NCBI RefSeq assembly: GCF_012489685.1
Contig: NC_080041.1
Span: 27,579,780-27,643,779, forward strand
DNA: 64,000 nucleotides
Reading direction: 5' to 3'
Source: Lotus japonicus
Lineage: Eukaryota > Streptophyta > Magnoliopsida > Fabales > Fabaceae
This document shows positions 1 to 11,282 of the stretch, in pieces. Positions within the stretch are counted from its first letter, which is position 1, and every line of letters begins with the position of its first letter. The position numbers and the translations under genes were made by a program. The notes beneath the pieces are model-generated. The model made no database searches. It had not been told where the DNA came from and saw nothing but the letters and a program-made list of their open reading frames with translations.

Positions 1-818
1 TATATGTAAGAAAAAAACAAAATAATTCTCTCACCCAAAATAATTGTGGTTACTTCACTAATAAACTTATACTAACAATCAATTTAAATTGAACTTAAGG
101 AAATATATAGAGTAAAGTAAGATAAGTACCCAATTGGCATACTAAAACATGAGTATATGCAAAACTAATGAGTTTGAGGAAAACATGAACCAACCTTAAG
201 AATGAGCTAACCATACTCATGAAGATTAAATGTGAGCTCTTCATATGCTTTCATCAATTTGACTGACTTGTGCATCATTAAAAAAAAAATTAGTAAGTTG
301 TGCATCATTCACATACAGTGCAAATAATATGCTTATACACACAGTTAAAACATGATAGAAATGAATATAAATTCAGGCTATCCTAAGTTTCACAAATTTC
401 TATAAATTATACCAAAATCTGGTTTAGAATGGCTTCAAACGCATGGATTTCTACAAACTATACTAAAATCTGGTTTAAAAAAATACAAAAGCGGAAGTAG
501 AACAATAGAAAAAACATTACGTCTTCAACAATGATTCGTTAAAGGGTCAATGCAAAAATTTGTAAACTTTTGGATCAAAACACACAAAATATGTGAAATT
601 TAAGAATCCAGGATTGAATTACGAACAAAGGATAAACTAAAATAGCACAAACCATCAATCACAACATGATAAACTCTTCTTCACGTAACATCATCTTACG
701 ACATACCTCTGTCGTGATCGTGACATGTGGCAGAGGTAGAAATAGCAGCTATCAAATCTCTGTGTGTCCATGGTAGCTTTGTGGACCCTCAGCACCAAAT
801 CAACTCCCTTTTCTTAGA
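1..818. other. AT-rich intergenic spacer, no gene seen
   Basis: No open frame with coding character, no repeat array and no transposon terminus was recognised here. The sequence is A/T-rich with short homopolymer runs. It precedes the tandem array that starts near 825. Confidence 0.5.
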
Positions 819-824
819 ATTAAC

Positions 825-1710
825 ATTAAATAAATAATAAGATAAATTAAGATAAAATCAAGAAATAAACAACCTAAATCCTAATCAAATCTAAACTTTA
901 AAAAGGTACTAAATAAAGATAGATAAAAACTACCAAAATCTAGCAAATCACAATAAAAAACTCATAAAATCCTGAATTAAATAAAAATATGAAAATTCAA
1001 TAAAAATACCATTAAAATTCATTTATACTCTAAATGTAACTCAAAAATAAAATAAAATATTTCATGAAATTAAAATTAAATAAATAATAAATAAGGATAG
1101 ATAAAAACTATCAAAATCTAGCAAATCACAATAAAAACTCATAAAATCCTGCATTAATTAAAAATTCGAAAATTCAATAAAAAATAATAATTATACTCTA
1201 TAAATAAATGTAAAATAAAATAAAATATTTCCTGGAAGTAAAATTAAATAAATAATAAGATAAAATTAAGAAATAAACAACCTAAATTCTAATCAAATCT
1301 AAAATTTAAAAAGGTACTAAATAAAGATAGATAAAAACTACCAAGTCTAGCAAATCACAATAAAAACTCATAAAATCCTGAATTAATTAAAAATCTGAAA
1401 ATTTAAGAAAATTTAATTAATATACTCTAAAAGTGAATTTAAAATAAAATAAAGTATTTTCTGGATTTAAAATAAATGATAAGATAAATTAAAATAAAAT
1501 TAAGAAATTAACAACCTAAATCCCAATCAAATCTAATATTAAAAATGGTATTAAATAAAGATAGATAAAAACTATCAAAATCTAGCAAATCACAATAAAA
1601 ACTCATAAAATCCTGCATTAATTAAAAATTCGAAAATTCAATAAAAATTAATTATTATACTCTATAAATAAATGTAAAATAAAATAAAATATTTCTTGGA
1701 AGTAAAATCT
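825..1710. repeat. AT-rich tandem array, four diverged copies
   Basis: Four head-to-tail copies of a roughly 170-250 bp unit start near 825, 1073, 1243 and 1470. Each holds the same ordered landmarks: a block like aaagatagataaaaact, then tctagcaaatcacaataaaa, then actcataaaatcctg, then an A/T-rich tail ending near aaaataaaatattt. The second copy lacks the internal block containing acaacctaaat, so copy length varies. No coding potential is visible. It is probably a local minisatellite or the remains of tandemly repeated element internals. Confidence 0.8.
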
Positions 1711-1823
1711 AAAAATAAATTAAAAGACCAAATCTTATCTTTTAAAATAATATCAATAAATTATTTTAGAATATATAAAATTAAAACATATATCAATTGA
1801 AAATTATATCCTCTAACAAATTG

Positions 1824-1899
1824 ACACGTGGAATAATTTTTATGAGAATTAATCTGGGAGCGACACGTCACTAACTTGGCCTGTGGGAGCGACACGTCA
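1824..1899. promoter_or_regulatory. cluster of ACGT-core motifs
   Basis: A G-box-like cacgtg lies at about 1825-1830. It is followed by two exact copies of gggagcgacacgtca at 1856-1870 and 1885-1899. ACGT cores are typical bZIP binding sites in plants, but no gene with a clear start follows, so a regulatory role is only a possibility. The duplicated 15-mer is what the sequence shows directly. Confidence 0.25.
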
Positions 1900-2552
1900 T
1901 GCTAGAAGTTGTTCTTTTCTAATATATATATATATAGATAGATAGATGCTAAAAATAACAGATATTGGGTTTCAAGATTCTCGGAAGTGTTTGGGTTTTT
2001 ATTTTGGGAAGTGAACTCCCTAACCAAAATTCTCCATTAATTTCGGTCAAAAGATGTCTCACAAAAATATTTCTCCTTTGAGGTCTTTTATATTTTTTGT
2101 CAAAACGATTAAAAGAACCACCCTACAAATTTCACAGTGCGGGCCGAGGACTGTAGGCCTTTTTTCTTTGTGAACAAGGCAACAAGCCTGCGGTCATGGC
2201 AGAATTGTCTAATGAAAAAAGCCCAAGATTTTCATTTAACGTCACAGAATTTTGGTTATCGATGCCTTGTAAATTTATTTGAAAAAAAACACCAAGCAAA
2301 ATCAGACAAAAAAAGGTGGGCTGTCTTCCTGCTTGGTTCTTATGTGATTGGCAAAGTTTATTGTAGCAGGTGTTGCTTTATTTTCTTGGACGTCCAGCAG
2401 CGTAGCGGTGAAGGTTTTTTTAACTTGGTGGATCTTGACCCAAAAAAGAAAACTTGGTAGATCAATTTGCTATCTATGTATATTGCTTTGTCGATTAGTG
2501 GGTGTTGGACTGTTGGTGCTAGTTTGCTTTTTCCCCGTATTTTGTTCCCAGT

Positions 2553-3252
2553 TAGGGGTGGAAATGAGCTGGGCTATGCTAAGCTTTGTGATGCCTAAGC
2601 CAGGCTTGCATTCGAAACTCGTGGGTCAAGTCTTGGGCTTTGGCCTTTCGGAGGCCAAATATTAAGGCTCGGTATGACCTTGTAGGAGGTATGACCTAGT
2701 CTACGAGCCTGTTTGAAAGTCTATTTACCTAAAAAAAAATTCTCTTAAAGAGGATAATAGGCCTTCGGATGTTCGCGCAAGGCGGTGGGTGGCGGACGAT
2801 GAGTGGCGGGCTGGCGGCAGTTGCTTTAGGCCTTGAGGAGAGCAACTGCTATGTGAGAGGCTGAGAGAGTGAGAGTTAATAGAGTGAAAGACAAAAGGAG
2901 AGAACGTTTCTAATTTAGGTTTTCATCTTATGATTTCTTCTCTTTTATTTTTTAGTATTTTTGTATTTTTGTAGACATGATATTAAATTTATTAATATAA
3001 TTTTTTGTTACGATTAAATTTCTTTAATATATTAGTAAAATATATTTATTAAATTATCAAAAAATAATTTGGTAAATGAGAAGGTCTATCAAGCCTAATA
3101 GGCTTTTTTTTGTAAGCTTAGGTCTAACCTTTTTAACTAATTAAGTTTTTAAAAAGTCTAAGCCTGATATTTTTAGTGAATAAGTCCGGCCTGACCTTTG
3201 GTAGGCTAGGCCGTAGGCCATCGATGAGCCGCTCTGCCCATTTCCACCCCTA
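2553..3252. mobile_element. hAT-like non-autonomous element (MITE)
   Basis: The left end reads taggggtggaaatgagc and the right end is its near-perfect inverse, gcccatttccacccccta-like, ending at 3252. This TIR type (TAGGGRTGG...) is typical of plant hAT non-autonomous elements. The interior has no transposase frame and is rich in degenerate internal repeats of aggcct-like words. An 8-bp target duplication is not visible: the flanks are ttcccagt and catggagc. The right flank or the element may have been rearranged by the adjacent tandem duplication. Confidence 0.6.
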
Positions 3253-3912
3253 CATGGAGCTGTCTTTACTTCCTTTCATTTTTTCTTTTTCTTTGTTCTT
3301 GGATTCTTCTTGTATTTGGATTAGCACCCATGTACTGGTTTAAATGAAATGTTGGCTTAATGTTAGCATTAAAAACCATGAGTATTGAGCAAGGTCTTTA
3401 AAATTAGCCCCATTGGCTTGGACCAAAAGTATAGCGTTATTGACAAGATTGTGTAAGTAACTTTCATTCTTTGTCCATTTTTTATAGACTTTTATCAAGT
3501 TATTCTTTTTAAAATTAGATCACGTGTCCTGAATAATAGTTCAAGTGGTAAGAATTAGCAGACATATCGATGAGCCGCTCTGCCCATTTCCACCCCTACA
3601 TGGAGCTGTCTTTACTTCCTTTCATTTTTTCTTTTTCTTTGTTCTTGGATTCTTCTTGTATTTGGATTAGCACCCATGTACTGGTTTAAATGAAATGTTG
3701 GCTTAATGTTAGCATTAAAAACCATGAGTATTGAGCAAGGTCTTTAAAATTAGCCCCATTGGCTTGGACCAAAAGTATAGCGTTATTGACAAGATTGTGT
3801 AAGTAACTTTCATTCTTTGTCCATTTTTTATAGACTTTTATCAAGTTATTCTTTTTAAAATTAGATCACGTGTCCTGAATAATAGTTCAAGTGGTAAGAA
3901 TTAGCAGACATA
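3221..3912. repeat. 346-bp exact tandem duplication
   Basis: Positions 3221-3566 are followed directly by a second copy at 3567-3912. I saw no mismatch when reading the two copies side by side. The unit begins at tcgatgagccgctctgccc, inside the right TIR of the hAT-like element, and ends at ttagcagacata. The TIR end therefore occurs twice. This is either a very recent duplication or an uncollapsed assembly overlap. Confidence 0.9.
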
Positions 3913-6097
3913 TGAGTTGGGTGAGGGAGATCCATGGATCAATTCCTGTAGGTTATCTTTCCGATGTAAAAAAAAAAGGTCATGGGAATTTATTTGGCAC
4001 CCTTTCAAAATAAAAGGGTTTCATACCTTTGCTTTGATTTGCCATGGTTTTATTTGTAATATATTTTTAAATTTTTAATTTGGGGTTGTCTAAGTGACCC
4101 ATGAAAAAGTTTGAGTTAAGTAATTCATCGTTCAATCACATTGGAGATAAGTGAGTTATAATTTATATATTTTATTTATTAATTTATTTATAAAAAAACT
4201 AAATTGGTTCATTGAGTTGTGGGTTAGTAACCCACCTGAGTCATTTAGACAACCCTAGTACTTTATTGTCTAAATAATGAATTGTGGGTTACTTAACCCT
4301 CTAATTTTGAGAGGGTACTGGAGTAACGCCCGTAGATCATTGATATATTGAGTAGTAGAAATGTCATTAACATTCTTTTCTTACTTTTTAATGGTTAAAA
4401 TTTATGCGAGATTTACTACTTTGGCAGGATCTAACTATTTTTTTGTTTTCCCGACTAAAGTATCTCAGAACTAGTAGCGTGAAACAACTATGTCGACCCT
4501 CTGAGTTATCCAACTCCATATTTAATAAAACCCATGAATTTTAAGCAATAACAAATTATACATTTCATGAACCATGACTAGAGCTTATCGGAAAAACAAA
4601 AAGAGAACCATGACTAGATTTAGAGCACCCCTGGCAGAGTCCTAAATCTAGCTATTTCACATCCAATGGAACGAGATTGCCTAAAATGATGAACATGAGT
4701 ATTACAATTCATCCTCTCACATTTTAAACAATAGTTTAGCCCTAAATCCATGAATTTGGTATTGATGCAAAATAACTCATTCAAACATAACCCGCTCAAA
4801 TGGAGTGGGATCGCCTAACACTCTAAAATACATGAACTATTGAAAGGGCAACTAATATAAATAAAAGTGAACAAATCGCACGCAGAACGAAGAGGTCGGA
4901 ACTAATGGCTCGTTGGATGTAAGAGTCGCTTGCCTGATAAGGAGTCACTCGCCAGAAAGTGGCTCATCTTGATTGATCCTCTGCACAAAATAATCCTATA
5001 AAGGCAACTGGAAGAGTGGGTCAGGTCGCTTCTGTCTAGTCGACACCAACTTTGAAGCATGAAGGCGAAGGGTGCTCTTTATTGAGCCTCATAATGACAC
5101 AATTCTCATCTCGCCAGCTTAGTCCAGATCTTATGAATAATAAATTTAAATTATGAAAGTAAAATATAATCTATAATATTTTGAAATATTCTAATATAGA
5201 CAACAATGGTTATTGTTTGTTTTGGCCGAGAACGATCAATTTAAGAGCCTATTACTGTGAGCATGTAACTCATCTTCAATTTTACATTGACAATCAATAT
5301 TGGTTCGGCTAATGCGAACGAGGATAATATTATTTTATATTTGTAATGAAAATAAAAATTTGCAAACTTTATGGTTTGAGTCTTCTAGGGGAACTAAGAG
5401 AACTTTACAAAGATAAGAGAAGCTTTTGCTACTATTCGAAAGAGTGATGGAGAGTGAAAATATGTGAAAACAAAAGGACAAAAAGCTAAAAATACGTATC
5501 ATAACAATTTTTTGTTTGTTTTTTGAATTGAGACTTTTAAATTGAAAAAAATAGAAGTTGAGCGAGGCTAAAATATAATTTAATAATTGTTTTAGAAAGT
5601 AAATGAAAAAGTTAGGAGTGATCATGACACGTCACCCAAACCTCAAACCTTAAATCAAATGAAATCATGTCAGTTTTTAAAACAGCTAATATTAGTAGAC
5701 CAATAATGCTGATTCACACTTTCTGTATACAGAGTAGGATGAGCTAAAAACTTAAACAATCCAGTTAAGCCTAATTTATTTCATTCCATAATATCTGAGA
5801 TTCTTGATATGAATTACGTCATTTTTTTTGGATTAGATTGTAGTTCTATACATGGTAGTCATCAATAAATACATGTACAAATTCAAGCCATTCTAGAAAT
5901 TGTTAATATCACAATTAATTGTCCGCCAAATTCTCAAATTAATTCCAATCACTTGCTCTAGAAGAGAAAGACCTACTAAAAGAGAAGGACCTAAAGAATT
6001 TTACCCAAAAAGAACTTTTTCCATTTTTCCTAAGATGATGCCATCCAACTTGAAATCAAATGCCAGATGGGATCCAACCCATGCAAATTAAAACGTC
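3913..6097. other. intergenic DNA without recognisable gene
   Basis: AT-rich sequence with only short open frames on both strands, none with similarity I recognise or with coding-like composition. A 96-codon minus-strand frame near 5335-5625 is Phe/Ser/Leu-rich, as expected from AT-rich noncoding DNA. No transposon ends were found until the CACTA terminus at 6098. Confidence 0.5.
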
Positions 6098-7341
6098 CAC
6101 TACAAAAAAAAAAAATGTATTTTTAGTGGCATTGATATTGTTAAGTTGTGGCATTTATTAAATGCCCCAAGTGTTATTAGTGGCATTCACCTTTAAGTGC
6201 CTCTATTACAGGTGCCACAACTGTTTTGTGGCATTTTTTGCTTAAATGCCGGTTTTTGTATGCCACAAATGCTTCTGGCATCTTCTAAATGCCACAAATT
6301 GAAACTGGCATCTTTTTAAATGCCACAAACTACATATATGCCTCATTTTATCAATAATATTTTATTTACTTATATATTCATACTTTTATACTTTGTAGCT
6401 GAAATCCTGTTATTTTTATTTTTTTGAAAATGAAATCCTGTTATCTTTTATAGAGAAAATGATTAATTAAAGGAAAATATTTTTAACAATCAATATAAGC
6501 TCTACCTTCACAAGAGAAATAAACAAATGGGCATGAATATGAAAGGACATATATGGTTCCAGCAATTGAATTTGAGTACATAAAGATTGAAACACCAAAA
6601 TACATAAACGGATTAGAAGAAGATATATGTAAACAGCCAACACTAGCTAACCAATTACATAAAGATATGAAGACTCAAATATTGTTAGACATTTCTTCAT
6701 TGTATCTATATTGCCATCAATTGACCCTGCAATGAAAAGAGTAGGCATATGTCAAATTTCTAATCTGTAGCTGAAATCCTAAAAAAAACCAATGCTAGGT
6801 GATAACAAATGAGAGAATAGTTGTGGATGCAAGGACCCAATCAAATAATCACTTCAATGAGAAATAGAAAGGAAAACATTACGGATTCAAAACTAAATTT
6901 CCAAACTAGTGGCAAACATGACTAACCTCACTAACATTAGTGAAATCCTTTTGCATGATCAACAGTTTCAATCGGTTCATCGTAAAATTGTTGGTTTGAG
7001 TTAGTTCTTGTTCCACCTGCTCCTACATGTCATTTGGGTGAGTTGATAGCATGTCATTAACTTAACTTATTTTGAATCAGCAGCACAAAAATACAGTAAA
7101 ATAAGTATGGTTACATGTATAAAATAATAATCATAACTTAAATAAACTTAAAAACATATGACATACAACCCAAGGGTGGAGGCTCCCTTTGAGACATAGA
7201 AACACTTCAGCACACTTTATCTAAAAGAAAGCATAATACTCTACAGTTCAGATAGATGTATTACCAACAGTATATAAAACCGTACAAATTTTGTAAAAGC
7301 AAACACCCAATCTGCTAATTGTGAGAGACAAAAAAAATTAC

Positions 7342-7578
7342 CTGAGAAGACTCCGGATCATCTGAAGACGAAGCCTTAGCTCGACTTCTTCTTCCTTCTA
7401 ACACAGCATGCACATTTAGATAGCTAACCATGGGTGTCTGCAATAAAAGAGTTGCAATGATTTTATCAATTATTCTTTCCAAGTTATCACCGAAAGAATA
7501 CATGTAATAGGGCAACACTGCAATGGTTTACCTCGTTCGCAGTATAATCAGTTTCAATATTATTATCCATTTCAATCG
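7342..7578 (-). pseudogene. two captured exons inside the CACTA element
   Basis: On the minus strand an exon-like block at 7532-7578 (acceptor gtgcag, donor GAG|GTAAAC) is followed by one at 7342-7437 (acceptor ttgcag, donor CAG|GTAATT). The second is exactly 32 codons in phase 0, and the first ends in phase 0, so the two join in frame. The second has a basic GRRSRAK stretch and then a Ser/Asp-rich SSSDDPESS stretch. I do not recognise the family. It could be a fragment of a host gene picked up by the element, or a remnant of a CACTA-encoded accessory protein. Start and end of the original gene are not visible. Confidence 0.4.
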
Positions 7579-9439
7579 CTGCACCGTACCAAGTAAAACT
7601 TGCAACACTACAATGGTTCTGGAAAGAGTACCTTGTAGGACCTATTGACAATGGAAAGAAGCATAAAACTTTCAAAACTCTATCGAACATAAAGACCAAA
7701 TCCGACTTTACTCAAGTACACATATATACCTTCTCCATGATGATGATATGCCCTTCAAGTACACATATATTAGATACTAATATAACCATAATGTAGATAA
7801 AAATTATAAAATTACTGCCTCACTCTGACTGTATGCACCAGTTGCTCTCCCAGGAATCTGATTCAGAACTTTCCTTGATTGCTTTATTGCATTAGCACTG
7901 TTATTGATTCAGAAATTTTACTCTTTTTTGTTTCACATGACAATTATAGACTACGACAGTTAAATAAAACAAAATCTACAAAACTAATATATATTCATTG
8001 AAAGATTCAAACTCATATGCCCCCGTGGTTCTTTGCTAGTTAAACCCATCCTGAACCAAATTGTGTTACAGCAGCAATCTTGAACTCATCTAGGATTCTT
8101 TAAAATGAACAAAAGTCTCTCCCGTTCGTCAAACATGCTAATAGAGTACAAAGCCCCCTACTTTTGAAATGCAGCATAAATATACCCTAATAAAAGAGCA
8201 GGAGCGGCATAGCTTACGATTTCAAACTTTACTTCATGTTTGCATGAAGGCATTAACTCACTTTGACCCCCTCACCCAAGAAAAAAAAATGCTTACTCCA
8301 GGCAAATGCATAATCAAAGAAAAGATAAGGTTCTTAATTCTTATAGGCTACCTCACCTCAAAGACATAATTTCTTGTAACATGAGGCCCACTCTGTTCCA
8401 AAAGAAGTTTATTTTCCTGTGGAAGAAAATATCAGTGACATAGGAAAAACACTGTCGGATTATTCACTGGATCACCTGCTCATAAGTCATGAAGAAACAG
8501 GAAAAGGATCCATCATAAAATATCAAAGCTGAACTTGTGTAACCTAAGATCACTACAAATCATACTTTCCCCCTCAGGAAATTAATTCTTAGTGCAGCTC
8601 CTTAACAAATACCGTATCACTAAGTTCAAGTAATCACTTAAAAAGAAATTATCTGAGCTCACATTACTAGATCTCTAAAAATAATGAAAAGCAACCAAAG
8701 CATATTGAATTATGTCTATAAAGTCAAAACAACCACATATAACTGCACAGTGTTAAGAGACAATATATGGATCATTGATCTAAGAATTTGTAATGCAGAA
8801 TCAAGGGCCATAACAAAATACACAATGCTGGAGTATGCTGATAAGGGGACAGAGTTGGTAAGCAAAGACTCCAAGAAGATGGTAGTAGCGACGGTGCCGC
8901 TAGAAGTGGAAGCCCATCAAATCATATGACTCGGAGAATATAAAAACATGTATGATTGCTACCTAGATGAAACTATACATATACATTTCAAATCTCTCTC
9001 TAAGTCATTTCATCAAACAGCTTATGCACAATCTACCACCTCCTTGTCATTAAGTGGATAAATCAAGAGATTCAACATTGAAGCTAAAATCATTACCTAG
9101 TAGTGCAATAATCATGGTATCAGTCAGTAGTAGTAATTATGGGAAACAAATGAGTATCCTCTCACCCTTTTTTCATAATCAAGACCAACTCTCTAATCAA
9201 TCTCAAACCAGAATCATAATTTTCAAATCATCTTAACATAACTCAGAACATATCCATCGCCATTTGCAAGGTTATAGCAACATAAATCAACAGTTCAGAA
9301 GCATTGTTAATCAAAATTTCCACAAATTTTCAAGTTAATCAAAATTTCCATAAATTTCCAAGTTACCCTAACTATAAGGACTATCAGAACATGAAAAAAG
9401 GTTGATCGAATCATACCAAAAGAAAAAGCTGCACAAAAT

Positions 9440-9815
9440 CCAGTGACGAGTTTCAATGACGATGAACCTCGACGGAGCCCAACACCGCATCTCAAAAACC
9501 CTTCGCATTCTGGATCTCTGCATCACCGTTTTGCAAATTTCCTGAACCCTAACATGACTCCCCCTTCGCTCATAATGTCTCCGCCAATTTCCTCTGTACC
9601 CTCGCCGCAACCCTGTCTTCGAGTTCACGGTTTCCAACGCCATCATCGTCGCCCTCCTCGCTCAATCAAGCAACTTCTCTGCCAAAAACGCCGCTAGTGA
9701 ACTCTACCACGAGTTCCTGAATGGCACCAACATCGTCGTCGAGCCTCCGCTACCTGAGACAGTTATCTCCAAAACGGTTCAGGATCTGACGCCGGAGTGG
9801 GTTCTAATGTGACGA
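9440..9815 (+). pseudogene. GC-rich coding-like fragment inside the CACTA element
   Basis: This stretch is much richer in G+C than the rest of the element. It contains open reading on the plus strand in shifting frames: a frame from the ATG at about 9456, and one ending at a TGA near 9812 with plausible protein composition (ELYHEFLNGTN is one stretch). No single frame spans the block, so it is a degraded or frameshifted gene segment, consistent with gene-fragment capture by CACTA elements. The donor gene was not recognised. Confidence 0.35.
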
Positions 9816-10301
9816 CGGAAAGAAAACCCTTGCTCGGAGACGGAGAAGCGGCGAGAAAACGATGATCAAGGGAGAGAAATCGAAAGAGTGTGCTCTTTTA
9901 GAGATTTTAGAAACTTAAGTAATGAATGTTTGATAATTGAGCTTTGCAGAGTCTCTCTCTAGCACACTAGTAATTAGGTGAAAGACCACTTTAGAAAACT
10001 TGCTGCCAAATAGCTACTAATTCACTAGGAATGCAGTAGTGGCATTCTAATTAAATGCCAGAGTAATACCGGTTTGTTGCCAAATAGCTGCTAATTAGCT
10101 AGGAAGCGGTCCTAAATTAGTGGCATTCTAATTAAATGCCAGAGTAATATCAGTTTGTTGCCAAATAGCTACTAATTAGCCAGGAAGCGGTTTTAAATTA
10201 GTGGCATTCTAATTAAATGCCAAAATAAAATCAGTTTGTGGCAGTTTTTGGTAAATGCCACAAATATAATGCCACTAAAAACAAGTTTTTTTGTAGTGGT
10301 C

Positions 10302-10940
10302 CAATTTACAATTTTAGAAGCATAATAAAACCCCATTCATATCAGGTTCTTTAATCATAATTTATTTTGAAGCTATCTCATTGCCGGTAATTATGAGACC
10401 AGTTGTTTCAACACAGTAAATTTTTTCTAACAATTTTTTTTCCACACTACACAAAAATCGAATTTAGATCACATATTTAATGCGTTTAACTATATATCAG
10501 CTGTGTTATCTGCTAGATTGGCACTAATCCATGCAATATGAAACCTCCAAATTAAGAAGGATAATAAAACACCTTAAATATCAAGTTCTTCAATTATGAT
10601 TTTTTGAATGGGTAAATTAAATATTCATGATTCATGATGATAATGATGATGATGAATGGTGACTAGCTAAAATTAAATCCACCTCCTGAACGAGTCACAT
10701 GGTAAGATTTTTCACTTTTTCCTCAAATTCTTCAAAATTAAAAAAATTAATTCCAAAAACAAAAAAAGTGTGATCAAATATCAATCAATGAATGATGATG
10801 ATCCATCCATCCATATATACCTTCCCGTCAACACCCACGACCTCTTCTCCAAGATCGCGCGGCCACAAACCCCTAATCAACCTCCACCCTCAGATCTCCA
10901 TCAAACGGTTCACGTTAAATCCTTGTTCATCTCGTCCTCT
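10302..10940. other. promoter-side intergenic region of the MORN gene
   Basis: Spacer between the CACTA element and the MORN-repeat gene. It is AT-rich with a small (gat)n-like run near 10640-10660. The part from about 10840 is more GC-rich and probably holds the promoter. No separate gene was recognised. Confidence 0.4.
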
Positions 10941-10951
10941 CTCATCGCTCT

Positions 10952-10960
10952 GTATATATT
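10952..10960 (+). promoter_or_regulatory. TATA-like box of the MORN gene
   Basis: The sequence gtatatatt lies about 330 bp upstream of the chosen ATG at 11283. A pyrimidine-rich leader follows, with repeated tttttcatttt words at about 11003-11043. A start site around 10980-10990 would give a 5' leader of about 300 nt. This is inferred from position and motif only. Confidence 0.4.
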
Positions 10961-11178
10961 ACACAAACCAAAAGCTTCTTCATCGTAAACTGCGAAGTGC
11001 GTTTTTCATTTTCCATTTTTCAATTTTCATTTTTCATTTTTCTCTCAGAAACTTTGAATTTGAACGAAGAAAAAAACAGAACACAACAACACACACCTTC
11101 GACGATTCCAAGTGTTGTGTTCTGGAAGAAAAATCAGTTACAGTTTCCGGTGAGTGTTGCCACCGTGTGTGGCCGGAG

Positions 11179-11238
11179 ATGTTGCCGGCGCCGCCGTTAA
11201 CAACAACCGTCGTGGTGACAATCTCGCGCTACAGGTGA
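11179..11238 (+). other. upstream ORF in the MORN gene leader
   Basis: A 19-codon frame starts at an ATG at 11179 and stops at TGA 11236-11238, 44 nt before the main ATG. It is rich in Pro, Thr and Val. If the leader is transcribed unspliced, ribosomes would meet this ATG first, so it could reduce translation of the main frame. GT-rich words here (gtgagt near 11150, caggtgaga near 11232) also resemble splice donors, so a leader intron cannot be excluded. Confidence 0.4.
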
Positions 11239-11282
11239 GAGAAGATCGTGCGGGTTGAGAGTGAATCTTGCGGGTTCTACAA

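Larger units (their letters stand above)
6098..10298. mobile_element. CACTA (En/Spm-type) transposon, non-autonomous
   Basis: The element begins CACTACAAAAAAA at 6098 and ends with the inverse, ttttttgtagtg, at 10298. It is flanked on both sides by the 3-bp target duplication gtc (6095-6097 and 10299-10301), which is diagnostic for CACTA superfamily insertion. Subterminal regions carry many repeats of a tggcat/atgccac word. The right end holds three copies of a block containing gtggcattctaattaaatg (about 10031, 10119 and 10200). At 4.2 kb with no recognisable TNP2-type transposase it should depend on an autonomous partner. The interior carries exon-like fragments on both strands (see 7342-7578 and 9440-9815). 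Confidence 0.93.

Noticed and set aside
2137..2665. Two overlapping plus-strand frames of about 105 codons
   Set aside because: They overlap each other in different frames, run into the hAT-like element and show no protein-like pattern or splice sites.
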